A DNA stretch of 64,000 nt, taken from positions 1-64,000 of the forward strand of contig NZ_MTBP01000001.1 of assembly GCF_002911665.1 (NCBI RefSeq), given 5' to 3'. Both the position numbers and the translations under genes were made by a program. Below are positions 17,276-24,370 of the stretch, piece after piece (positions within the stretch are counted from its first letter, which is position 1; each line of letters opens with the position of its first letter). This DNA is from Actinomadura rubteroloni. GTDB taxonomy: Bacteria; Actinomycetota; Actinomycetes; Streptosporangiales; Streptosporangiaceae. A model generated the notes under the pieces. It searched no databases. It was given only the letters and a program-made list of their open reading frames with translations, and was not told the DNA's origin.

Positions 17276-18937
17276 TCAGACCGATCCGGCTCCGGTCAGC
17301 GCCCGGACGGACAGGTCGTCGTGGCGTTCCTCGTCCGGTTCCTCGTCGCTTAGCAGCGTCCCGAGGACGGCGCACAGGAACCCGAACGGGATGGAGACGA
17401 GACCCGGGTTCTCCATCGGGAAGACGTGGAAGTCCACGCCGGCGGGGAACAGCGACTGGCTCGCGCCCGTCACCGGGTCGATCTTCCCGGACACGACCGG
17501 GGACAGGAACACGAGCACCAGCGAGCTGACCAGCCCGCCGTAGATCCCGGCGACGACGCCGCGGGTGTTGAACCGCCGCCAGAACAGCGACAGCGTGATC
17601 GCGGGCAGGTTCGCCGCCGCCGCCATCGCGAACGCCAGCGCGACGAGGAACGCCACGTTGAGGTTCTTGGCGATCACCGCGAGGACGATCGCGAGCGTCC
17701 CGATCACCAGCGCGGCGAACCGGGCGACCGCGACCTCCTGCGACTCGCGCGGACGCCCGAGCATCAGCACGTGCCCGAAGAAGTCGTGCGCCAGCGAGGT
17801 GGACGACGCCAGCACCAGCCCCGACACGACCGCGAGGATCGTTGCGAACGCGACCGCCGCGATGAACGCGAGCAGCAGGTCGCCGCCGAGGTCGCCCCAG
17901 AAGTGCTGGCCGATGGCCCGGGCGAGCTGCGGCGCGGCCGTGTTGCCCGCCGGGTCCTGCGCGACGATCGCGTCGTGCCCGACCAGCGCGCTCGCGCCGA
18001 AGCCGAGCGCGATCGTCATCAGGTAGAAGACGCCGACCAGGCCGATCGCCCAGTTGACGGACGTGCGCGCCGCCCGCGCGTCCGGGACGGTGAAGAACCG
18101 CGTGATGATGTGCGGCAGCCCGGCGGTGCCGAGGATCAGCGCGAGCGCGAGGCTGATCAGGTCGAGCTTGTTGACGATCGTCTGCCCGGGATCGCCCGGG
18201 ACGTCCTGCGCGTACTTCAGCCCGGGACGCAGGAACGCCTCGCCGTGCCCGCTGCTGTGCGCGGCCGAGGCGAGCAGCGTGGACGGGTCGAACCCGAACC
18301 GGGCGAGGACGAGCAGGCTCAGCACGGCCGCGCCGCCGAGCAGCAGTACCGCCTTGATGATCTGCACCCAGGTGGTGGCCTTCATCCCGCCGAACATCAC
18401 ATAGAAGATCATCAACGCGCCGACCGCGATGATCGTCATGACCTGCGCGACGCCCGCGGACATGCCGAGGAACGTCTCGCCGGGCCGGATGCCGAGGAGC
18501 AGCGACACGAGCGCGCCCGCGCCGACCATCTGCGCCAGCAGGTAGAACACCGACACGGTGACGGTGGAGATCGCCGCCGCCGTCCGGACGGGCGGCTGCC
18601 GCATCCGGTAGGCGAGCACGTCCGCCATCGTGAACCGGCCCGCGTTGCGCATCAGCTCGACCAGCAGCAGCGTCAGCAGCCACGCCACGAGGAAGCCGAC
18701 GGAGTACAGGAACCCGTCGTAGCCGGACAGCGCGATGAGGCCCGCGATGCCGAGGAACGACGCCGCCGACATGTAGTCGCCCGCGAGCGCGATGCCGTTC
18801 TGCGGGCCGGAGAAGACGCGTCCGCCCGCGTAGAAGTCCGTCGCGCCGCGGGTGTTGGCACGCGCCCACAGGGTGATGCCGAGGGTGATGCCGATGAACG
18901 CCAGGAACATGAGGAACGTGAGGGCGCGTCCGCTCAT
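17276..18937 (-). CDS. actP: Sodium/solute (acetate-type) symporter, ActP-like
   Basis: The 553-residue protein has about 13 hydrophobic helices of the solute:sodium symporter family. It starts RALTFLMFLAFIGITLGITLWA and contains the family block TRGATDFYAGGRVFSGPQNGIALAGDYMSAASFLG, then AGLPHIITRFFTVPDARAAR. This matches the cation/acetate symporter subfamily (ActP/MctC), which imports acetate or similar monocarboxylates. A DUF485 gene lies 20 nt upstream, the usual yjcH-actP pairing. The exact substrate is inference. Confidence 0.93.
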   Translation of the reverse strand: MSGRALTFLMFLAFIGITLGITLWARANTRGATDFYAGGRVFSGPQNGIALAGDYMSAASFLGIAGLIALSGYDGFLYSVGFLVAWLLTLLLVELMRNAGRFTMADVLAYRMRQPPVRTAAAISTVTVSVFYLLAQMVGAGALVSLLLGIRPGETFLGMSAGVAQVMTIIAVGALMIFYVMFGGMKATTWVQIIKAVLLLGGAAVLSLLVLARFGFDPSTLLASAAHSSGHGEAFLRPGLKYAQDVPGDPGQTIVNKLDLISLALALILGTAGLPHIITRFFTVPDARAARTSVNWAIGLVGVFYLMTIALGFGASALVGHDAIVAQDPAGNTAAPQLARAIGQHFWGDLGGDLLLAFIAAVAFATILAVVSGLVLASSTSLAHDFFGHVLMLGRPRESQEVAVARFAALVIGTLAIVLAVIAKNLNVAFLVALAFAMAAAANLPAITLSLFWRRFNTRGVVAGIYGGLVSSLVLVFLSPVVSGKIDPVTGASQSLFPAGVDFHVFPMENPGLVSIPFGFLCAVLGTLLSDEEPDEERHDDLSVRALTGAGSV

Positions 18938-18957
18938 CGGCCCGGCCGCCGCGGCGA

Positions 18958-19539
18958 TCACCGCAGCCAGCCCGGGTCGGTGCGGATCGGGCCGGTCCAG
19001 CCGCCGTCGCGGGAGCGCTGCTGGTCGGGCGCGGTGCGGCGGGCGCGCTGCTCGGGGACCGCCCCGTCCGGGACGGGGTGGCGGGCCAGGCCGACGGGCT
19101 CGCGGCCCTTGGCGTGCCGTCCGCCGCGCGGCGCGACCCGCCGGTCGCCGGGGTCGACGCCGAGCGGCGCGACGTCGGCGGACTCGGCCTCGCGGCGCAG
19201 CTCGGCGGCCAGCGGGTCCAGGGCGCGGCGCGCGTACGCCGTGTACCACCAGGCCAGCGCGAACGTCGAGACGAACTGGAGGATGCCGAGGACGAGCGCC
19301 ACGTTGACGTCCCCGAACACCTTGCCCGCCATGAATCCGCGGGCGAACGCCGACAGCAGCACGTAGAGCAGGTACCAGCCGAGGAACGTCCCGACGATCG
19401 TGAGGGCGTGGCGGCGGTACCTGCGCCGCAACGCTCTGAACCGTTCGTCGTCCGCCATGGCGGCGAACCGCGTCCCCGGCCGTTGCCGGACCGCCCGGCC
19501 GCCGCTCCGGCGCTCCGGCGGCCGCGAGTCCCAGACCAT
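18958..19539 (-). CDS. DUF485 membrane protein, ActP partner
   Basis: The 193-residue protein contains the DUF485 core RFRALRRRYRRHALTIVGTFLGWYLLYVLLSAFARGFMAGKVFGDVNVALVLGILQFVSTFALAWWYTAYARR with two membrane helices, followed by a charged tail longer than usual (about 80 residues). DUF485 proteins accompany ActP-type symporters and are thought to support them. ATG at 19539 follows GGAGGG. A promoter with TTGATC/TACACA lies 27-56 nt upstream. Confidence 0.87.
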   Translation of the reverse strand: MVWDSRPPERRSGGRAVRQRPGTRFAAMADDERFRALRRRYRRHALTIVGTFLGWYLLYVLLSAFARGFMAGKVFGDVNVALVLGILQFVSTFALAWWYTAYARRALDPLAAELRREAESADVAPLGVDPGDRRVAPRGGRHAKGREPVGLARHPVPDGAVPEQRARRTAPDQQRSRDGGWTGPIRTDPGWLR

Positions 19540-19565
19540 CCGACCCTCCAACCTCGTGATGACAC

Positions 19566-19595
19566 TGTGTAGCGATGACGTCACTATGAGATCAA
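19566..19595 (-). promoter_or_regulatory. Promoter of the DUF485-actP operon
   Basis: The minus strand has TTGATC (19590..19595), an 18-nt spacer and TACACA (19566..19571). The spacer holds the palindrome TGACGTCA (19576..19583) and GATGAC is repeated close by, which could bind a regulator. The remaining sequence up to 19793 shows no gene. Confidence 0.5.
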
Positions 19596-19793
19596 AGAAT
19601 GATGGGGGATAGCGGCTGGTTCACGAGAATGGGAGAAAAAGAGGCCACGGCAAGGTCAACTCGTCGCGTCGGTATCGGCACCAAGCGGGACGAAGTGCAT
19701 CCTTTTCCAGCCTTCGCCGATGACACTATGCGCACGGTCCGCGTGTGCGCCCTGCCCCGGGCGCGCCGAAACCACCGCGCCCGGGTGACCGAA

Positions 19794-20036
19794 TCATGGC
19801 GCGGGGGTGCCGCCGATGCCCGGACCGCCGGGCCAGAGCGCTTCCAGCGCACGGGGCGTGAGAGGCCGCTGGTAGGCGGCCTTCAGGACGTTGTCCCGGT
19901 GCTCGGCCGGTGCTTCGGCGAGGTGGGCGAACCACTCCATTCCCGCCGGATATACCCAAAGGTAGGAGCGAAGCTGCGGATTGTCGCGGCGGTCGCGAAT
20001 GACGCTTCGTCCTGCTTTTCCATCCCACCATGGGAG
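19794..20036 (-). pseudogene. In-frame continuation of the metallopeptidase-like gene after a TAG codon
   Basis: Directly after the TAG at 20037..20039, the same minus-strand frame runs 80 more codons to a TGA at 19794..19796. The encoded residues look like real protein: LPWWDGKAGRSVIRDRRDN, PQLRSYLWVYPAGMEWFAHL, EAPAEHRDNVLKAAYQ, RPLTPRALEALWPGGPGIGG. There is no convincing start codon or ribosome site within it, so it is best read as the C-terminal part of the upstream gene cut off by a nonsense codon, or reached by readthrough. GC at third positions is lower near the TAG than in the distal half. Confidence 0.7.
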
Positions 20037-20942
20037 CTAGGCGCGCATGTCGTCGGCGACGTCGTCAATAGACATTCCAGCATTGACCCGCACGTGCGCC
20101 CTTGCCCTGACAAGCTGCACATAATGATCGAACCGGACGCGGGCGATGAGCGGCGCGTCGTCGGGCAACAGGAACAGCGGCCACGCCTGCGCCAGGCCCT
20201 CCAACGCCACCTGGTACAGCGCGTGCACCGACAGCAGGCGCACCCACGGGACGTCCCCGTTGCCGGCCCGCTCGGACAGGCTCGCGCTCTGCAACCCGTG
20301 GCCGAGCACCTCGTGCAGCGCGAACTGCCGCGCGCCGACGCGGGTGAACTCGACCTGCGGCAGGTTGAGGCGCAGCCGGACGTCCCGTCCCGCGCCGTCC
20401 AGCCAGTACGCCCAGTACGCGTCGACGGCGACGGCCTCGATGCTCAGCCGGTAGTCGGCGGTGCTCCCGGTCGCGGCGCGGACGAGCGGTTCCAGCTCGG
20501 CGACGGCGTCGCGGATCGCGCCGGGGGCGGCCAGGACGTCCAGCGGCTCCTCCAGCTCGCGCAGCTCCCGGTGCGCGGCCGGGCCCCACGCGACGCCGAC
20601 CACCTCCAGCGCGCTCCGCGCCTGCTGCCGCACGACGTCGAGACGGTCGTCGTCCCAGCCGTGGGCGCCGCAGCCCTGCGTCGCGCGGACGTAGGCGTCC
20701 AGCGGCGGCCGCTCGCCGAGCAGCGCGTCGAGATAGGCGAGGTCGGCGTCGATGCGCTCGGCGACCTCGCCCTCGGCGTCCGGGCGCAGCGCCCGCAGCC
20801 GCCGCCGGACCTCGGCCCGGTCCAGCGGCGCCGCCCGCTCCCCCGGCCGGCAGTCGAAGTCGATCACCGGCTCGCCGCCGGAGGCCCGCTCGAACGCGTC
20901 CCACGCCCGCAGGACGCGCTCGGTCTCGTCCCGCACGCTCAC
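20037..20942 (-). CDS. HExxxH zinc-metallopeptidase-like protein, C-terminally truncated by TAG
   Basis: The 301-residue product (from GTG at 20942, VSVRDETERVLRAWDAF) carries RQFALHEVLGHGLQSASLS, an HExxxH zinc motif, followed about 30 residues later by HALYQVALEGLAQAWPLF with a candidate third ligand Glu. The layout recalls DUF885-type and other gluzincin-like peptidases, although the exact family is not recognised. The frame stops at TAG after DDVADDMRA, in the middle of what looks like a continuing helical domain, and 80 further codons follow in frame. Full length would be about 381 residues. Whether the short form is active is unknown. Confidence 0.75.
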   Translation of the reverse strand: MSVRDETERVLRAWDAFERASGGEPVIDFDCRPGERAAPLDRAEVRRRLRALRPDAEGEVAERIDADLAYLDALLGERPPLDAYVRATQGCGAHGWDDDRLDVVRQQARSALEVVGVAWGPAAHRELRELEEPLDVLAAPGAIRDAVAELEPLVRAATGSTADYRLSIEAVAVDAYWAYWLDGAGRDVRLRLNLPQVEFTRVGARQFALHEVLGHGLQSASLSERAGNGDVPWVRLLSVHALYQVALEGLAQAWPLFLLPDDAPLIARVRFDHYVQLVRARAHVRVNAGMSIDDVADDMRA

Positions 20943-21061
20943 ATCCGCCACCCTATGACCGTCGCGCACCGTGTTCCCGGCTTCGTACCGCTCGTCACGC
21001 TCGCGCGCGTCGGGCCGGGCGACGGTATTGTGGGGCTGCCGGGTACTACGCACCCCCGGCC

Positions 21062-21135
21062 GCGCCCCTGTAGCTCAGTCGGCCAGAGCAGCTGTCTTGT
21101 AAACAGCAGGTCGCCGGTTCGAATCCGGCCGGGGG
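21062..21135 (+). tRNA. tRNA-Thr (anticodon UGU)
   Basis: The 74-nt cloverleaf has acceptor GCCCCTG/CGGGGGC (one G-U pair), D-arm AGCTCAGTCGGCCAGAGC, anticodon stem GCTGT/ACAGC with loop CTTGTAA (anticodon TGT), and T-arm GCCGG-TTCGAAT-CCGGC. No CCA is encoded. It is convergent with the sigma operon's lipoprotein gene. No integrase or direct-repeat attachment site is visible beside it. Confidence 0.97.
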
Positions 21136-21172
21136 CTCACCCTCCGCCGGCCGGAGTCCCCGTGGACGTCGA

Positions 21173-21709
21173 TCACGGGACCGGGAAGCCGGTCGGACGC
21201 GTCTTGCGGCACGCGCGCGACGCCTCCTGGAACTGCTCCGAGGTGAAGTCGATCCCGGACTGCTCGGGGTTGATCTGGAGCCGTCCGTCCGGCCCCGGGT
21301 CGGGCATGTTCGGCACACCGTTCCGCCGCATGCAGCGCGAGAACTGGATCGCGCGCTCCTGGTCCTGCGAGCTGACCGTCCGTCCGGCATCCAGTCCCGC
21401 GGGCAGCAGTGACTTGCACGCCTCCCGCGCGGTCTTCATCTGCGGGCTGTTGAACGCCAGCGCCCCCTCCCCCTTCAACGGGATCTGCAACTGGCCGTTC
21501 ACCGGATCCGGAAAGTCGGACACGCCGTTCTCCCGCATGCAGCGGGAATAGGCGAGCATCGCCGCGTTCCGGTCCGTGGTCCGCGCGGCGGCCGGCTTGC
21601 CGCCCGACCCGCCGCACGCCGAGGCGGCCAACGCCACCGCTAACACGCTCACCGAAAGCAGATACGCGCGGCGGACGCGTTGCCGCCCGCGGTTCGGCGC
21701 TCCGGTCAC
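21173..21709 (-). CDS. Secreted lipoprotein with paired CMRxNGV motifs
   Basis: The 178-residue protein starts with GTG and a signal peptide ending LAVALAASAC, a weak lipobox, followed by GGSGG. The mature part repeats a motif: SRCMRENGVSDFPDPVNG and SRCMRRNGVPNMPDPGPDG, with further cysteines EACKSLL and RACRKTRP after each, giving two four-helix-like units with a likely disulfide each. It is the last gene of a sigma/anti-sigma/lipoprotein operon, with its start overlapping the anti-sigma stop by 4 nt. Such lipoproteins often sit with DUF5666-type proteins; the function is unknown. Confidence 0.85.
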   Translation of the reverse strand: MTGAPNRGRQRVRRAYLLSVSVLAVALAASACGGSGGKPAAARTTDRNAAMLAYSRCMRENGVSDFPDPVNGQLQIPLKGEGALAFNSPQMKTAREACKSLLPAGLDAGRTVSSQDQERAIQFSRCMRRNGVPNMPDPGPDGRLQINPEQSGIDFTSEQFQEASRACRKTRPTGFPVP

Positions 21710-22812
21710 AGGGCGGTCCCGTTGACGGCCGAGTTGGCGATGGCGTCGCTGTCGCAGCCCAGCCCGGAGAACAGGTCTTTCCCGCCGGGCATGGCGGGCA
21801 GGCTCTTGGGTCCACCGGAGGCGAAGCCCTCGGGCATCGTGAACCCGTTCGGCAGGGACGGCTTGGCGCCGTTGGTCAGCGCGTCCTGCTGGACGGTCGT
21901 GGCGCGCAGCGTGCCGTCCTTGTGGAGCGTCCCGACCACGACGGTGTACTTGCCCGTCTCCAATTGGTCCAGCCGCGCCCGCTGCTGCTTGATCATTTTG
22001 GTGGACGCGGGCGTGGCGACCCGGACGCGGGTGCCGTCGGAGCCGGTGACGGTGAACCCGTCCGCGTCCGCTCCGCTCACGGTCCCGAGGACGGTGCCGC
22101 GCGAGGCCATCATCGACGTCATGTCGAGCTTCATGCCGCCGGGCAGCTTCGGCAGCTTGGGCAGCTTCATGGCCGCCGAGCCGACGACCACGGTGTTCGC
22201 GGTGACGGACTTCCCGGCCTGGTCTCCTTTCCCACGCACGATGACCGTGGTCCCGGCGGCGAGGTCGGACACGCGTCCGGCGACCTGGCGCGTCACCTTG
22301 GGCGACGCGGACGCGTCCACCTCGACGGTCTTGCCCTTCTCGGTCTCCACGACCAGGTGGGTGCCGTGCACCGACCGCAGTGTCCCGGCTGCGACCTTCA
22401 GGTCCTTGCAGTCGGTCGTCAGCAGGCCCATCGAGGCCACCTGCTGCGCGCTGAACGTGCCCGTGGCCTGCGGGGAGCCCGTGGAGTCGTCCCCGGGCCA
22501 CAGGCCGTACGTCGCGGCGCCGGCCACCACCGCGGCGGCCGCCGCGGACAGCAGCACCGCGCGCCTGGTGCGCCGCGCCGCCGGACGCGGGGCGCCGGCC
22601 CCGTCGACCGCGGCCAGCACGCCGCGCAGGACCTCGGCCCGGGGCGGCTCCGGGGGCGCCGCGTCCCGGACGCCGCGCGCGACCGTCCGCCACCGCTCCA
22701 GTTCGGCCCGGCAGTCCGCGCACTCTTCCAGATGCGGCCGCTGGGGCGAGTCCGGCCGGCCCGCGACGGCGACGAGATCGTCGAAGCTCAGGTGGGTCGA
22801 TGCGTCGGTCAT
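21706..22812 (-). CDS. Membrane anti-sigma factor with DUF5666-like external domains
   Basis: The 368-residue protein has an N-terminal zinc-finger-like anti-sigma domain (HLSFDDLVAVAG, then HLEECADCRAELERW), one membrane helix (RAVLLSAAAAAVVAGAATYGLW), and an external part with two OB-like DUF5666-type repeats: GTLRSVHGTHLVVETEKGKTVEV and GTVLGTVSGADADGFTVTGSDG, each followed by a second strand pair. It overlaps the sigma gene by ATGA and the lipoprotein gene by GTGA, so all three are translationally coupled. It presumably holds the sigma factor until an envelope signal is received. Confidence 0.88.
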   Translation of the reverse strand: MTDASTHLSFDDLVAVAGRPDSPQRPHLEECADCRAELERWRTVARGVRDAAPPEPPRAEVLRGVLAAVDGAGAPRPAARRTRRAVLLSAAAAAVVAGAATYGLWPGDDSTGSPQATGTFSAQQVASMGLLTTDCKDLKVAAGTLRSVHGTHLVVETEKGKTVEVDASASPKVTRQVAGRVSDLAAGTTVIVRGKGDQAGKSVTANTVVVGSAAMKLPKLPKLPGGMKLDMTSMMASRGTVLGTVSGADADGFTVTGSDGTRVRVATPASTKMIKQQRARLDQLETGKYTVVVGTLHKDGTLRATTVQQDALTNGAKPSLPNGFTMPEGFASGGPKSLPAMPGGKDLFSGLGCDSDAIANSAVNGTAL

Positions 22813-23420
22813 GATGCGAATCCCCTCTCGGGCATCGAGCGAACGAGGGCGGCGCGGGCGGCGGACAGGCGGCTCTTGACCGTCCCGACGGGGACGTCGA
22901 GCACCTCCGCGGCCTCGCGGAGCGACAGGCCGCTCCCGAAGACGAGGCCCAGCACCTCCCGGTGGTGCGGCGCCAGCTTCCCGATCGTCTCCATCACCGT
23001 CCGGGCCGAGACCCGGTCCAGCGCCTTCTGCTCCGGCCCCGGTTCCGAGGACGGACGGTCGGCCAGCACCTCCTGCCCGACGACCTTCGGCCGTTTGCGG
23101 CGCTGCCGGTCCCGGTACTGCCGGCGGGCGATCGCGATGATCCACGACCGCACCGACGACTCGCCCCGGAACCGTCCCGCGCCGCGCCAGACGGCCAGCA
23201 TCGTGTCCTGGAGGATCTCCTCGCTCAGCCCGTGGTCCCCCGTGAGCAGGACGAGGTGCGACAGGACGACCGCCGCGTGCCGCTCGTAGACGGCCACCAG
23301 CGCGGCCCGGTCCCCCTGCGCGATCTGCCGGAGGAGTGCCCCGTCGTCGCGCCCGGGCTCCTCGGGTAAGGGTTCGAAGCTCTTGAGTCGGGGTCCGGCG
23401 TCATGTCGGATGGGCTCCAC
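22809..23420 (-). CDS. ECF RNA polymerase sigma factor
   Basis: The 203-residue protein has region 2 (HGLSEEILQDTMLAVWRGAGRFRGESSVRSWIIAIARRQYRDRQRRKRP) and region 4 (GKLAPHHREVLGLVFGSGLSLREAAEVLDVPVGTVKSRLSAARAALV). It resembles SigK/SigL-type ECF factors regulated by membrane anti-sigma proteins and heads the three-gene operon. The upstream 23421-23520 region has no clear bipartite GGAAC/CGT-type promoter that I can identify. Confidence 0.93.
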   Translation of the reverse strand: MEPIRHDAGPRLKSFEPLPEEPGRDDGALLRQIAQGDRAALVAVYERHAAVVLSHLVLLTGDHGLSEEILQDTMLAVWRGAGRFRGESSVRSWIIAIARRQYRDRQRRKRPKVVGQEVLADRPSSEPGPEQKALDRVSARTVMETIGKLAPHHREVLGLVFGSGLSLREAAEVLDVPVGTVKSRLSAARAALVRSMPERGFAS

Positions 23421-23520
23421 CGTGTGTCCTCCACTCGGTACACCTCCCGGGAACTCCCGCTGTCATGGAGTAGGTAGCGGCGACCCGCCCGCCGGTTCGC
23501 GGTCGGTGCGGGAAAAGGCG

Positions 23521-23553
23521 CGGCCCGCCGTCTGCCGGGCAGACGGCGGGCCG
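23521..23553 (-). terminator. Terminator after the DinB-family gene
   Basis: CGGCCCGCCGTCTG, a 5-nt loop and CAGACGGCGGGCCG form a perfect 14-pair hairpin between the DinB-family gene and the sigma operon. Read on the minus strand, it is followed by CGCCTTTTCC, a short T-run, consistent with termination of the DinB transcript. Confidence 0.8.
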
Positions 23554-23612
23554 ATCGCGCGGACCCGCGGCTCGCAGGGCGGCCTTCCGGCCGAAAGCGG
23601 GGTTCGTCGAGG

Positions 23613-24110
23613 TCAGCCCATGCTTTTTGCTCCGTCGATCGACTCGCGGATGATGTCGGCGTGGCCGGCGTGCTGGGACGTCTCGGCGACCAGGTGGACG
23701 AGGACCCGGCGTGCCGAGCGGCGTGCGCCGGGCGGGAACCACGGGGCCTTGGGCAGTGGCTGGGAGGCGCCGAGGTCCGGCAGGGAGCGGAAGACCTTCT
23801 CCGTGGCGGCGGCCACCTCGTCGTAGCGGGCCAGGACGCCCGCGAGCGTCTCGCCGTCCAGGAGCCGGAAGTCGTCGGCCCAGGCGGCGGAGGCGTCCAG
23901 CGCGTCCGGGCCCTCGACGACGAAGCGGACCCAGCGTTCCTCGGTGTTGGCGACGTGCTTGATGATGCCGCCGAGGCTCAGTTCGCTGGCCGTGGGGCGC
24001 AGGACGGCCTGCTCGTCGGTGATGTCGCGGACCGTCCGGCGCAGCAGGCCCCGGTGCATGGCCAGCGCGTCGAGGAGTTCGTCCAGCTCGGTCGTCTCGT
24101 TCGTTCCCAT
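23613..24110 (-). CDS. DinB-family (DUF664) protein, probable thiol S-transferase
   Basis: The 165-residue four-helix protein has DinB-superfamily landmarks: LAMHRGLLRRTVRDITDEQA, LSLGGIIKHVANTEERWV with a metal-binding His, and HLVAETSQHAGHADIIRE with two further histidines. Actinobacterial members include mycothiol-dependent S-transferases, and a mycothiol gene (mshA) is in this window. The start MGTNETTELDEL is preferred over an upstream Arg-rich extension. The substrate is unknown. Confidence 0.9.
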   Translation of the reverse strand: MGTNETTELDELLDALAMHRGLLRRTVRDITDEQAVLRPTASELSLGGIIKHVANTEERWVRFVVEGPDALDASAAWADDFRLLDGETLAGVLARYDEVAAATEKVFRSLPDLGASQPLPKAPWFPPGARRSARRVLVHLVAETSQHAGHADIIRESIDGAKSMG

Positions 24111-24370
24111 GCCCGTCACTCTACGAGCCGCCACTGACATTTTCCGTCCCCGAATCCTGGCTCCCATCAGGACTTTTGTCCCCTTATGGGGTGCGGGAAC
24201 CGGACGGTCTCGGCCGCGATCGGTGCGCGTCCGGGCGCGGAGGGGCCCCGCGGGCACTGGGCCGAACAAGTAACCACTTTCTGGTGTTTTGTCACCGCAA
24301 GCCGTATCGCGAACGGGCGAAGGTGAGACATTCTCGTATCCGCATGATCGCCCCCTGGGACGGAGTCCGT

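Noticed and set aside
20037..20039. Pyrrolysine insertion at the TAG
   Set aside because: No pylT or pylS-like gene is in the window and pyrrolysine is not expected in this lineage; mutation or readthrough is simpler.
21062..21135. tRNA-based integration site for a mobile element
   Set aside because: No integrase, excisionase or direct repeat of the tRNA 3' end is visible on either side.
19599..21551. Plus-strand open frame running through the tRNA gene
   Set aside because: It crosses a tRNA and is antisense to the metallopeptidase-like and lipoprotein genes; composition artefact.
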